A program made the position numbers and the translations under genes. Positions 14,490-28,022 of a stretch of 64,000 nucleotides of DNA are shown here, piece by piece (the stretch's first letter is position 1; every line of letters starts with the position of its first letter). A model generated the notes under the pieces. The model saw only the letters and a list, made by a program, of their open reading frames with translations. It did no database searches and had not been told where the DNA came from. This DNA is from Lepturacanthus savala (taxonomy: Eukaryota; Chordata; Actinopteri; Scombriformes; Trichiuridae). The stretch spans positions 13,104,190 through 13,168,189 of the forward strand of contig CM060463.1 in NCBI GenBank assembly GCA_030544235.1, given 5' to 3'.

Positions 14490-14745
14490 TTTTTATTAGC
14501 AATTCATCTGCCAATGAATTGATTCAGATTTTTTTTAATTACTTAGAGACCTTGAATTCAAATGTTTTGTCTGATCAAAAATCCAGATCCGAATTTCTAT
14601 CATGTATGACATGTAAAAAAAAAAAAAAAGATTCATGCATCATCAGCTTCATCACATTTGAGAAGCTACCAACAGCAAATGTTTGACATTTTGCCTTAAA
14701 TAAAAAATTAACTAAAACAGTTTGATTTTTAAAAATAGAAAGCAA
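14490..14745 (+). mobile_element. Degraded 'ggctgcaacta' MITE, 230 bp from exon B
   Basis: Segments such as tcaaatgttttgtctgatca, cacatttgagaagctacc and cagcaaatgtttgacatttt match, in order, the interior of a very abundant teleost non-autonomous element whose ends read aGGGCTGCAACTA (recognised from memory). Both termini have decayed here. It lies in the same orientation as the copy at 51784-52122 and just upstream (in transcript terms) of the exon B acceptor. Confidence 0.6.
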
Positions 14746-16369
14746 GATGATCATGAGAGGGCTTTGAAGCACCTGCGGGCTCATTCAATACACAGGAATG
14801 TTAACATGTCATGAAATAAGTGTTAAAAAGCAGAAAATGGATTTAAAATGATATTGCATCATTATCATACATGAAAAAAATGTACTCATTTCCTTGCTCT
14901 ATGTTACTCATACTAAGGATCGGCCAGCATTCACTTCAGCAGCAACAGGTGGTTATTATTATAGAGTGAGGCAGCATGAAATTACCAACATTTTGGGAAA
15001 AAAAAAAGGTAGAAAACGGCTGCTTTACAAAGCCATTTAAACGGCTTAATTGAAAGGCTGTGTTAACAGCAGTATTTAATAGCATGATTGTGAAGAGATG
15101 TCCGATTACAGTAGCAGATGCATGGAAATGAGCAGTATTGACTGGATAATGGCGTTATTACAACTGTAGACCAGAGAACTATTCAGACCCTCCATAAAGC
15201 CCAGAGAGAATAACAATGAGCTATAACTTGGAAACCGATACACCTGTGGACACGCCTTTCAATTCGTAGCAAGTTACAAGTGAAAGCGGCGCACGCACAC
15301 GTTCTCATACACACTCAAAATGTTCCTTGCGAGCTTTGGTGAATAATTTGCCTAGATATGGAAAGTAATGGTGCGGAGATACAAGATAGGAGATGGGCTG
15401 GCTGGGATGGCAGCCAAAGTCATCTCAGCAGCAAATGAAAAGCACGGAGAGACAGAGGAGGGGACAAGTATCAGCTCTCCATTACAGAGCTTTGTCGACT
15501 TGCAATGTTATCAGCCCACGGTGACAAGGAAGGGACAGAAGGCAATGACGCTGGAAAATGATACTGAACACACGCGCGTGCACACACGCACGCACACACA
15601 CAACGACAGATATGCATACCCTAATAAGCGCTTTGATAGATATGTACGCACATACTCACAAAGACATGGTTGGATTCTGAACACACATGAGATGAAAGAA
15701 TTTATTTACAATCTCACCAAAAGAAACCAGGGGCAACAATTCCATTATCTCTTGCTGCCTGCGTCTGAGTGTTTGTGTGTGCGCAAGTGTGTTTGTGTGT
15801 GTGTGTGTTAGAGCAAAAGAGAGAGAAAACAGAGAAAGATAGAGAGATAGTGAGGAAGAGCTCATAAGGCTGTGATAAAGCACAGGAGATGAGAGGAAAT
15901 ATGGATATTATTATCTAGGTAATGGGCCCATAAACAGAGGATACATTTCATTCAAGGACGGCTCACGTGTGAAAACGAGCACAGACGACTGCAACTTTCG
16001 GTTCCACGGGCTCCGAGCATCGTTTTCAGCATTTCCATTGGCAGCCACGTCTACGTCTGGCCCAGACACCCAATTCCAGTTCAGTGACTAATGACCTGTC
16101 CCAAGCTGAGACTGGGTTTGGACACTCAAATACCGAATAATACACAGAATAAAAGTCTGTCTTTCTGTCAGCCTTCCCATCTTCTGTTTGTCTCCATCTG
16201 TTTGCCTGTCTGTGCATCGTCCCATCTGCAAAAAGAAAAATTCTCAACACACTTTATCTCACTTTTTATACTTTTGATTGAAATATCACTTTCGAAACAG
16301 GGACTCAAACACAACGCTTACACTGCTTTGCTACTTGATTCATATCAAACAAATAACACTTATTTTTTT

Positions 16370-16790
16370 AGCCTGGCTAACACCAGACATCATCTCAATG
16401 TAGACTGAGATTCAGTCTGGAAAACATCCTTTCATTTCCTCCTATTTGAAGGCGTGGTTTATGAAAAAACAGAGCTGTTTATTGGGCGCTGCAAATATCT
16501 ATCAAATGTGTACGTAGCTTATAGACAATCCTATCAAGATACCCGATGATGAGGATATACTTTAGAGCTAAAAGTTACTAATTTTTCAAAGTAAAGTGAT
16601 GGTGTAAACTACTTAAAACACTGTTTGAGGCTGCGTCGGAAGGTGAATTACTGTCTGCCGCCAAAATCGCTTCTGTGTTTCGTCATCGTCTTACTGCACT
16701 CTCCCCCCGTTCTGGGATTGGCTCCCGAGAGGAGGGGGAAATCGTGTCCTCGGCGTCCAAACTGAATTGCAAAGTGAAGTGGATTCGCAC
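16370..16790. repeat. Probable dispersed repeat with terminal hairpin
   Basis: It opens with agcctggctaacaccagac, which I associate with a dispersed fish repeat. An inverted pair, 16383-16397 and 16406-16420 (CCAGAC..ATCTCA facing TGAGAT..GTCTGG, three mismatches, 8-nt loop), lies at the left end. The right side ends near gggattggctcccgagagg. No matching right terminus was found, so the extent is uncertain. Confidence 0.35.
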
Positions 16791-18934
16791 GAAATGAAGG
16801 ATGGGTATACCTAAGCTACTCCCCCCCCCTCCTGCCTTTGTCTCTCTTTATGTCTTTATTACACTCTCCTTTCCTCCCCCTTTCATCGTGTGCAGTGCTA
16901 ACATGAATAAATGTGTGCGGGCAGCGAGAAAAAGTGGGAAAGAAAGAAAGCAGAGGAATGGACAAATGACGGCAGGTGACGTAAGGGGTAATAAATCAGT
17001 AATAAAACAGGAACTGCAGCCAAAACTATCGAGACATCGTGAAACCAGGGAGAGAACAAAGAACTATTTACAGTTTAATGTTAACATGCACAGCTCCATA
17101 TGTGCGTGTGTCCCAAGTGCAGAAAATCAATGCATTAACCAGATGATGACGGGAGACGCTGCTGCAGTCTCATTCTCTCCCGTCTTGCTTAGCTTTCCGC
17201 TAAGTACTTGATGGATGGATTCACAGAACGAAGGCTGCGCTTGTATTTTCAGGAAAGGCCCATCTCTACTCCCTCGTCAACATGTATAATGTAACATTAA
17301 CAGACCTTAAACACATTACAGGCGATGACTTAAGTAATGGTGGAGACATGACGTATGAAATGTATCGAAACGGCGAGGGAACGGGGCGAAGAGGAAGTGA
17401 ACGTGAGACAAACGAGAAGCGAAACTCGCTCGAGGGCACGAAGCTAAAAAGAAGTTGGGGAAAATAAATGAAAGTAGAATAAATCGCAGCAGAAACAATA
17501 AAGAACTTTGTCTCTTAACGGATCTGATGTTAAATTAATACGCATTTTCTTTTCCCCATGACCTACAATTGTCATTCCTCGTGTTGTTTGTCGGCTAAGC
17601 AGTGGGCTACTGATAAAACAAACAGATGAAGGGAAGTTTGTTTCCAGCTATAGCTGTGCTCCCCGCAGAGAAAGTGGCCCTTCAATATTGAACAACCAAA
17701 ATGTGATGGCTAATGTGATAAAAGAGCGAAACAAATTGCCAAATAACTTCTGGTGCCTCCGCAGAAATGGGCCATTTCTGAAAAATTCACAAACATTTCC
17801 CCCCCCTGACATCCCCAGGGATGTTATTACTATATCTGAATTTCCCAGCGTGCCTCGTGCCTCTTGGTATTCAGAAACCTTGCATAATCTGTGTATTACA
17901 GTATGATAATAAAACAAACAAATCCGACACCGCGGCATCGCCACACTGAGATATTCCGAGCTGCACCCCCCACCACCACCACTACTACATCCATTTAAAA
18001 AAAAAAAAAAAAAACGGTTGTCACGTTAACAACTCCCTCAACCTGCCGATCCACCAAAAAGCCCCTAATGCCGGGTTTTATCTGTGCCAGGCAGGCCTGG
18101 TTTGCGCTGATAGACACACAGGATAGCCTGCTGGTGATAGGAAGGCTGTGGGTATGACGGTGAGAGAGCCGCGGAGCCGATAAGACACTGTGTCAATGAG
18201 AATGATGCCTGTCGCCGCAACTGATGCAGCCGGTTTACATCAGCGGTTGTGTATTTTTTCCGAACGGCATGGGATGCACTGTGGGGGGAAAAAAAATGGA
18301 GCAGCTAGAAAAGAAGGGAAGAAACGTGAAGGGATAGGGAAGAAACTTTACTCGAAGGAGTGCTTGCTATATCGAATAATAACTAAATCCGAATAAAAAG
18401 GAGGAAAGCGAAGGGGAAGAGGTGCTCTCCGTGTGGTCCAGGTGTTCCCATGTCTGTCTGAGATCCATAACACGCCAGCGTGAACACGGAGCTCAGGAAA
18501 TGGCTTTGACATTTCAAAGCACATTTAGAGATGAACATAAAGCATACTTGGTTCACCAATAGCATTTAGAAACACACACACATCCACCCACACTCCACCT
18601 TTTAGAGGGGGGGTGAACTTAACATAACTAGGTCTACTCATGCATAATGGCAGAAGGTCTTTGATGTGGAAGGGGGCCCCATGTGTGTATGTGTGTGTGT
18701 GTCCTTCTCTAGAACAAAAGGAAATGAAGAAAAGCTGCATCAGACTGATTAGCAGAGAAGAAGAAAGTGTCAGAGTCCTATAGTCACAGAATGATGGGAG
18801 GGAGTGAACAACAAATGACGATACTTCGTCTTAGTGGGCCCTAGTAGCTCTGTGATCTCCAGTAAGGGAACATATCATTTGGTTGATCTGAGCAGAGCCC
18901 TATTATTGTTACTACTGCAATGTTTTATCCAACA

Positions 18935-19582
18935 TAGGGCTGTGTAATTGACAGTTGACAATGTTTACAGTGAATCATTACTGGGAGGGGGTGCATGCTA
19001 AAATCTGATTGGTGTTGGCACCGACCATACTATCTCTCTATCCCTCTGAAACTGTCATCGTAATGGACGATGAAATTCCGCACAGTTCCTTTATCGTTGA
19101 ATAACTTTTGATCAATAAAAGGTGGCTCCGTAAATGTTTTTTAGCCTGAAAGCTAACAGTTGCATCATTCCAGTGTTGTCTTTGGTGTGATCCTAGCCCA
19201 TGTAAAAGGTTTTCAAGCCACCCTAGAACTTGTGTTTCTTTCAGGGTGCTTTGTAAAATAAATCCATATGGGTAGATCCAATATGGATCATTTTTTGCCC
19301 ATATTTGATCAATTATTGATTATTTACTGCAGCTAGCATTCACGTAACAGTCATATTTGTTTCCCATAATGCTTTTCGAGAATCTTTTGACCAATCAGAG
19401 GCTGATCCAGCCAGAAATACGCCCTTTTCTCTTCTTCTTACCAACCCCTGATTACTCAGCAGTTATTTTAGCGAGAAACCTTCAACAGAAGATCAGCGTG
19501 CGTTTCTGACAGGAGGGGGCGTGGCGTCCTGATGGGTCATCCATCATGATGGATAATGATATCGTCCATTGGAACAACCCTA
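18935..19582. mobile_element. hAT-like MITE with 8-bp target duplication
   Basis: The left end is TAGGGCTGT and the right end is ACAACCCTA, a 9-bp terminal inverted repeat with one mismatch. Flanks are ATCCAACA (18927-18934) and ATCCAAGA (19583-19590), an 8-bp target duplication with one mismatch, as expected for hAT transposition. A subterminal pair, aatggacgat near 19062 and atcgtccatt at 19561-19570, is also inverted. The 648-bp interior has no transposase frame, so it must have been mobilised in trans. Confidence 0.65.
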
Positions 19583-20303
19583 ATCCAAGAGGCCTTGAAA
19601 CAGCCTTTATGTATGCGATCCTTCAGTTACTAAGGATAAGAAGATAATAAGGACCAAATGTCAGGATCAAACTTGTTCCTCGTGCTCCTGTTGTTCCCAA
19701 GGTCAAGAGTGAACTTCCACAAATAAAAGGCAACTTTGAACATCTACAATTCCGTAAGTGAACTCCATCTGCTGGACAAGCTTGTGTTATATAATTGAAA
19801 GCTTCAGAATTGATTTGGTATCATAGTCTAGAAGGAGAATAGGTAAATGCAAGTTTACTCTCACAGTTCCAAACCGTGACCTACACACCATTCAACAAGG
19901 GCAGTGAGTCAGCTGTTATTTCACACTCACCCTAATAAACACAAGCGACAGTCTGCCTTACACTGGGCTCGGTGGAGACTCCCTGTAATGACTTCTACAT
20001 GTAAACACCTCACATATACTCCCTGTCCCTCTGTAAACTGCTATATCTGCGACAAAGGCGTTTGGATAAAGGGCTGAAATCACTCACTTCCTGTCGCAGT
20101 GCGAGTCTGCCAAAACTTGAGCACAGAACACATCCATAAATTGTTGTGATATGGCAACAGTTGCCTTGAGAGAAGTCAGGGAGGACACCTGGTCACTGTA
20201 TTGTGTATGTGTGTGTGAGAAAGAGAGAGGGAGGGACAGAGAAGAGAGAGATCAGTGCTGTTTTCACTTTCTTAGAGTTATATAGTGGTTTTTTTGCCTA
20301 AAT

Positions 20304-20304
20304 A

Positions 20305-20342
<38 letters not shown>
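20304..20342 (+). repeat. (TG)n microsatellite
   Basis: TG array with one TTTG interruption, ending in a G-rich tgagggggg. Confidence 0.95.
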
Positions 20343-22845
20343 AGGGGGGAAGCTGGGAGCAGATGGAGCATCACACATGAGTGAGTGATCCCTCCGTTAC
20401 AAATCCCTCAACAGCCCCCCCCCAGTACAGACACATACAGACGGACTCAGAGTAAACCTGTAACATATGTGGGTCAGACAGTCAGAGACCAGACAGCCTT
20501 TCCCTCTACAGCACCAAGACAGACAAAGAGCTATGGTGACAATGATGGAGGAGGCGTGCACTCAAACACACATATATACACGCACACACTCACTCACTCA
20601 CAGGAATGTCAGTGCATCTGCTATCAAAACACAGTGTGAGTCTGGGGCAGGTTATTTTAAGGTCTGGGAAGGAGAGCAGATGCAAAAATCTCAACTCAAC
20701 TCTCCACCGTTCTCCTTTAAAAGAGCGTTTGTGGGCAAGGAATTTGTCAGTAATCATGCTTTTTGAGATCATTTAATTTTGTTTTGATTAAACAGAGTGT
20801 ATAGAGTAGCCTAGACAAACAGCCCAGATGGATGGACTAAAGGGAAAGAAAAACGTAAATGAGCAAAGAGTATGTGGCTATGGTCAACGTCTTCTTTCTC
20901 TCCTCTCCTTTTCCTGCACTGTGCAGCGTCCAAATGTCATAACCAGCAGAATCTCTCCGAAAAAACACACGCTCGCACATCCTGCAGTAATTCTCCACAC
21001 ACTATTAGACATTACCGACCTAAGGCACACACCTGCAAATCTCCTGAACTTAAAAAACACAAGGAATCCCAGGTTCTTTTACCATGATCGCTGCTCCATT
21101 AAAAACACTATTCTTACAAAAGGTCTATTTTTATCTTTTTTAATGTTTCTACACAAGATTGCGTCTTGCTTTTCTTTTTCCCTTTTTTTTTTTAAATGCA
21201 AGACAACAATCTAGAGTTGCTTTTAAAAACAAAAAAATCTCCTATGAAAAGAGCTGAAATTTGGAACAGGAGTAGCATAAAGGGGTAGTTGGAGCTCTCT
21301 GAAACCACAACTGACAGGTTCTGTCAAATCTCCTGATTCGACATCACGTACATATGTCAATGACTTCAAATATGCGTCCGTGTCATCCGGCGTATTCTGT
21401 CCTCTCAGGTTACTTGCCATGCCAACTCTTATTGACAGGCTTTGGTATTCGCCCTCATGTCTACAGCATGGTTATTCATGTGTGAGCCTGTGGCCTTTCT
21501 CCAGCAGAGCTTATGAAAGGTCACATACTCACACAAGTGCACACACAGATACAGTAACAGGCTGCGGAGGAACACGGGGGGTGGGTGGGGGGGACAAAAG
21601 GCCCGAGCCGCATGATGTATGATTCTCCAACAGCATATGCATGCATACAGTATGTGTAAACAATGTGAGAGAAAGTGAGCCGCTTTAACAGCAAATTAAA
21701 CCTATTCATCACTGTTACGGACTTTTAATCCTCACGCTTGCTGAAATTAAAAGACCTTGTCCTCGCTGTATCCCGCATCTCCACCATGCCTTGCTCCTGA
21801 GCCTTTTCTCCCCTTCTTGCTTTTCTTTTTCTCTCTCTCCTGTTCGTCCCCCACATATTCCTGCCCCCCTCCCTCTCTACGTCCGCACCTTTTGCTTCCT
21901 CCCTCCCCTCTCCCTCCGAATTAAACGCCTTTCTGCTAGCAGTCGTCAGATAAGTGTGTGTAGCGAGTCGCTAGACATGGCGCGGCGGCGGCATTTCATC
22001 TTCCGACCATCACTAAATCACGCTAACTCAATCATCTGCATGGAGTTACACGTAAGCGCGCGCGGCTCCGGGGGTACGAAGAGCTCAGCATCCAGAGAGG
22101 TGCCTTACTGTGACTGATCTTATCAGCCGTCTCACCGACGGGGGGAAGAAATTGCACCACAACATTATCATACACAATAAGATGAGACTCAAAGATAGAG
22201 CTTTCCAATTGAATGCCTTTTTAGTGTCGCCATTCAAATGAGAAAAGACCTCCTCTTACATTGAGGCGCAACGCAAATCCCTTATGGGATATCTCAACCG
22301 AAACAAAATTACACATTTACATCACAGGCTGCTGAGGGGATATTTATGTTAAATACATAGCAAGCACACATTTAAAGACCACATCTAATATTTATATGGC
22401 TATAGGTGCGCGTTTATAAAAGTAGCGGCCTGCCGGAGGAACCCTACAGCGGCATCTCTGGACCGCTGCTAACTGCTATCAGAGAAAGTGAGAGCTATGC
22501 TAACAAGCTGCTAGCCTTATCGCACACAGGAAGGTGGGAAGCTAAACAAAGATTGGAAAGAATTGCAGTGAGTTGGGGCGGGGGGGGACTGATGCTATCG
22601 TGTGGAGTGTGTATGCAGGTTTGAGAAGAGAAGCACATGTAAACGCGGGAGGAGATCAGCTGGCGACTACAGTGTTTGTATTGAGTTAACTGTGTGTGTG
22701 TGCATACAAAGCACGTGAGGCAGTCTATCAATTTGCATGTGGAGCAGAATGCTTGCGTGCAATGAATACATACAAATGTGCACTCATTTAATCTACATCA
22801 GTCACATTAAAAAAGCATCAATTAATAGCTTGAAGACACACAAAC

Positions 22846-22890
22846 ACGCACGCACGCACGCACGCACACACATACACACACACACATACA
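22846..22890 (+). repeat. Compound (ACGC)n/(CA)n repeat
   Basis: Five or more ACGC units followed by CA units interrupted by CATA; a CpG-containing tetranucleotide array. Confidence 0.9.
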
Positions 22891-22988
22891 AAATGCATTG
22901 CCGCTTGACCCACCATTAACTGACTGCATCAGCCATTCACCAGGATTACAGCGAAGAGGACCTCATCTTCAGCTGTAATTACCAAAGA

Positions 22989-22990
<2 letters not shown>

Positions 22991-23079
<89 letters not shown>
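22991..23079 (+). repeat. (GT)n microsatellite, ~89 bp
   Basis: GT array with a single AT interruption near 23037. It lies 100 bp from the CA/ACGC array at 22846-22890, which is complementary to it. Confidence 0.97.
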
Positions 23080-23080
<1 letters not shown>

Positions 23081-25115
23081 CTTCCTGTGGGAGAGCCAAA
23101 GTGATTACATGGCCACTGGTGCCTCTAATAGCATCTTTTAGAAAGAGAGAGAGACAGAGAGAGATTTCCATCTTTCTTGGAGAGGAACAGAATTATGGCG
23201 GAGGAATTTTATGGTGGTTAAGATGTGGGTCTGTTTTGACTGTGCCGTCATGTAAGAGAGCGTGTGCGCATGTGCGCGTGTGCGCGCGCACAGATGTTAA
23301 TGGATGTAACACAAGAGGCTAATGGGCGCCAGGCCAAAACCACACCTCAGCGTGATGTGTGCCAAACCATTCCTGGCCACAAATGCCTACCTCTCCTCCG
23401 CCTCTTTCATTCCTCTCTTTCCCTCCGTTTGTTTCTGTCCTCCCCTCCCCCCACCAAAACAACTTCACTTCCCTCCTCTTTATTTTTGTTTTGACACTTT
23501 CAGCTCCCTGCTAATCCTCTTCTTTTACTCTTAGCAGTCACTTTTCTGTCTTTCCCAAAACACAGGCATGAGAAAAAAATATATATAAATACTCCGCTCC
23601 TACCCGTACCACAAACACCCATGGCAGAAAAAGAAGGGCTGAAAGAGAACAGACAGTGAGAAGCTGGCGACTGACGTAAACAAAGTTAAGAAGAGCGCTG
23701 CATGGACACAAAATGGCTGAACCCGGCCAAACCACATCGTTAGTTGGCGACGCAGGAGACGTTTTAAATCAAGAACGAGGTTACGGGTAACAATAGGAAG
23801 CTTGGTGGCTTAAATGAGAGGAGATTTGAGGGGTGACAAAAGTAATGACAGAACAAAAAAACACGCGGACACGCGCACACGCACGAATAATGTCTGGCAG
23901 TTGTAAAGGACGAGGAATGCAGATGGTGTTTAAAATGAGCTTTTACAGCGTGGTTTAGAGCGATTTACAGCACTCGGTGGGCGGGCAGCGGTTGGCCCTG
24001 TATGTGTGTGTGTATGTGTGTTTAATCATCGCATCTGCTAGCATCACAACGAGATCCTGTAGGTTTAAGAAAGTGTCCACCCCGAGACACGCCGTCTGTT
24101 TTTTTTCATGCACTTCGTCTTAAATGTCAATGAATTGTGGTAGAAAACGCGCCAGAGCTGAGAGACGAATGTAACAACCTGTAAGGTAATGATTTTCTGA
24201 AAATGTAATAACAGTTGGCACTTAATTTGATGAAAAATTTAATAAAACCCAATAATTTAATCACTTGGCCAATAAAGTAACAAAATGTTTAATGAAATAA
24301 TAGATAATGTAATAGTTTATTTAATTATTGGGAATTTACATTATATATTAGTCCAGATTATCAGAATATGCGTTATAAGAATGATATACAACACTGGATT
24401 TGAAATTAAAAGAATGACAATTTAGTAATTATTGAGTCTTCAATATTTATTTGGATTATAATATAATGTATAGACTCATAAAGAATGGACAAAATTAGAT
24501 AAATGAATGAATGTGATGCTGTTTCATGCTATTTGCTGTTAACTTAAATCATTCAGTACACTATTCTAGTCCAACGAGATCATGGTTGAGAGAGGTTACT
24601 GTAGCCAAAATTACAGTTTCAATCAGATTGACTTATGTCATGTACAGTTTAACATTCTCTTCTGCGGGCTATGTAAATAAACATATGAAACAAACATGTT
24701 GTTGTTGTTATGTTTGGCTTCTGAACTGCAATTGCCGATACCATCACTACTAGTAGTTAGTACCATTCCCGTTGCAAAGTGATGCCAACTCTGGGTACTA
24801 GAAAGTCCCCTAACATAGAAATTTATTGAATTTTTGTCATTAAAGGACGCGTTAAGATGTGATCACTCAGACCACATTTGGAGGAAAATATCATTTCAAT
24901 GCTAGAAAAATCATGTCACAACGCTAAAATTTTGATCTCTCTTTCAGTGTTACAAAATGCATAGGAAGGTCAAAAGTGCAAATTCAGGGAAAGGTATTGG
25001 GTGTTTGAGGCACATTCCTGGCATGGCTGCCTTAATCCTGCCCTTCAATACAATCCTCTACTGCCTCGACAACTGTCTGTGTGTGCTAGCATATGTTTGT
25101 ATGCATGTAAATGCC

Positions 25116-25118
<3 letters not shown>

Positions 25119-25157
<39 letters not shown>
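25119..25157 (+). repeat. (GT)n microsatellite
   Basis: About 19 uninterrupted GT units. Confidence 0.95.
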
Positions 25158-25160
<3 letters not shown>

Positions 25161-27250
25161 ACACCTCTGTGCATACATTTACACACACCAGGCTAGTCTT
25201 ATCCACCAACACTTACATATGTATGAAAGACATTGGCACAGTAACCTCATAAGAGTGTGTGTGTGTGTTGTTCCATGTGCTGTTCCATATTACGGGACAC
25301 AGACAAAGGAGAAAAACAACTTTGTGGGTCTGAGTCAGGATCTGTGACTTGCTGCAAGGATTTTGGTAAGCAGACATACCAAGATCTATGTGTTTAGTCA
25401 GCTCGGCTGAGAATGTGTTACTCACTTACTGTATTTCTTTCATAAATATGGATGACAAAAGTTTGCCAGGAAAAAGTGCAATCATATTTCCTCACAGTGT
25501 TGATTTTGACAAGAATTTTTAATTTAATATAAGCCTCTCCCATGAAAATGACATTTAGATAAATTCACATTGTAGCATTTTTGCTTTGTTTTGTTTTAGT
25601 CATCTTTACAATTTAGTCACGGGGTGAATTGATGTGGACGAATAGATAGAGTTGGAATTTTCATTGGCAGAATTAACACTGGCTGTGGAGTTAACTAGTG
25701 ATGATGTGGTATGTGGTGTGTACGTCTGCTGGGGTTTGTGCTGTCAGTTATACACAGCTGGATTATATTTGTGTTTCTCCATCAGACAGAACTCTTTTTT
25801 TTTCTTGGCATGAGGCTAAATGTACTGCCTTCTGTTGAGAGTTGAAGAGAGATGAGCTTCAAGATATGGATGCATCAAATCTGGACTGGGAGACGGGGGT
25901 GGGTGAAAATATGCTAAGAATTGGTGCATTACGTGGGTTTGTATGAACTGAACACACACGTCTAGTGTGTGTTCATAGTTGGAAATCCTTGAAGAGTGGC
26001 GAGGAGAGGGTGGTTTGCGGATTGTGTCATTTCTCTTTAACAGTGTCTGGCTTTTTTGTTTGCACATGCAGTACTTCTCCCTTCCTTTGGTAAAAGTCGC
26101 CAACTTCTCCGCCCGAGCAAAGACAACAACAGCTGCTGTCTGAAACCAAAAGCCTGACCGAGCATTACGGGCAGGAGACTGCTTTCCTCTCCTCACCCAG
26201 TTTTAATGCCCTCCAGCCCCAGGTGAGGCCACCCACTTTTTTTTTTTTTTTTGCTGCCCAGATTGCTAATTCTTCATTAGGGAGGAGTCGGGGGAAAGTC
26301 CCTGGCTTGGGTTCGGGGCCTGATGCCGGGAATCCACCTCTGGAAGCTGAAGGAGGAGAGAGAAAGGAGAACTGGGAAGTCTGCCACTGACGGGAACACA
26401 AGTTCTGCAGTGTGGCTTCTACACCTCCTCCGCCGTGCTCTTTCGGCGGCTTTTCTCCCGGCGCTTCATCCCGGCGTCGTTCATTCAGCATTCCTCTCCT
26501 CACGGTTTTATATCTCGTTCCATCTCTCAGCTCGGTTCCCGTTTCCCTCCCTCCGAGCTCTTCTAGTGTGCTGTAATGGTCCACGGGGACGGTCTTGGCT
26601 GCTGCCCACCAAATACAATGAGGATGACTCTGATTCAAGAGCCAAAAGTCTGGACCAGACAGAGAGAGGGCGAAACTGTTGTTCTCCATATGTGTGTGTG
26701 TGTAAGAGAGAATTGAAGTCATCCACAGAGAGGACAAGGAATAAGAGACTAGACATCACTCTAAAACATACTCAACACCGCTCGTGTGTGTGTGTGTATG
26801 AGCTGTAGCGAATACATGACATTCATCAGATGTGTGAGCCACACGCTCGCGCACATAAACTAAAGCGGAGACATGACCTAGTCCCCTAAAGTGTCCCAAG
26901 TCCTGAGCTTTATTTAAACCCTTTTACCCATGATGTCAGTGGAAAAGAAAAAGAGGAAGATAAAGTTTTGAAATAATATAATTTCTCAATATCTGACCTT
27001 AGACTGAAGTTGAAATCGATGAACTCAGCATCTCCTAGGGTCAACCGGTCATTAGTTGGTGCAAACGTCGGGGTTTTCAGTTGTGTGTTTAAAACATTGT
27101 GCGTTGTGAAGGAAGAGTGTCAGTTTCTCGCTCTTGTTGTTTTTATGAAAACAACCCCACCGCTGAGCCAACACCTGGGACAATCTGATGTGTTTCAATG
27201 GTAAACACAGGCAGTGAAAGAAGTAGGACGTAGGCCTCGGCTTCGCTAGT

Positions 27251-28022
27251 CTAGATTATTTTTTTAACCAGATATTTTTGTCTGCGGGTTAAAAAAAAAC
27301 TCCGTCCACACGCCGATCACATCAACAAATACCTCAGACTACATGGAGACCTCTACATGAAGACAATATGCATAAAAGCCTGTGATATCCTGCCAGGCCA
27401 AGTAGTGGCTGATAAGCAAACTTTTAAATACCTGCATGAAAAAAGATTTTTTTTTAACATGCACAGCGCCAGTATGGTTGGTGGTTGTCATAGTAACTGT
27501 GCGTCAAGTCCGGTTAGAGTGTTGTTCCTGCTTGGCTTCCACTAAACAGCTGCTGCCGCGCTGCTCCTGCTGCGTTGTGCAGTTTGTGTTTGTCGGTCCT
27601 CCTTTTGTGGTGCAGTGCATCGCGGCAGTGATTCAAAAACACAGATCGACGTGGACTTTAAACAGAGGACGCTGTGGGCCATCAAGTCCGCTGAATCCAG
27701 GGCACAGGCTATGCTTTTGTCTGCTGGAGGAGATCTTGGCTTCCATGCAGGAATCTTAAATTCAGCTGTAAAGCTCCAAATGATACCAAAAGGAACAAGC
27801 ACAGACATAACCTGAGAATGTCTGCCATCATTGTTGTTTTGAACAGAATCCGCAAGTGCGACCAACTCTTTGTCTGTCTGCTCTACAAATCTACAAAATC
27901 TGATGCTTTACAAATTTCACTTGTCTACCTGGTTCAACAAATCTCCAGATAAATGCCGTGTTGGTGTGGTTCAGAGGCCGAATTGGATAGAAAATGTGTG
28001 GATAAAAAAAAAAAAATCTAGA
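27251..28022. repeat. Possible dispersed repeat with TCTAGAT ends
   Basis: tctagattatttttttaacc at the left mirrors ggataaaaaaaaaaaaatctaga at the right, but much of the match is poly-A/T. A cgtccacacg word near 27303 and gtgtgg near 27990 also face each other. The interior contains a 66-codon plus-strand frame with no recognisable similarity. Confidence 0.28.

Noticed and set aside
14020..14514. 164-codon minus-strand frame overlapping exon B
   Set aside because: It is a shadow in another frame; the real plexin frame is the one bounded by splice sites at 14258 and 14118.
22846..22870. Regular ACGC repeats as a CRISPR-like array
   Set aside because: It is a simple tandem tetranucleotide with no spacers, in a vertebrate intron.
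26165..26737. 190-codon minus-strand frame, same direction as the plexin gene
   Set aside because: It has no recognisable domain, includes a poly-Lys from a T run, and other frames overlap it on both strands. No splice-bounded segment in it resembles plexin.
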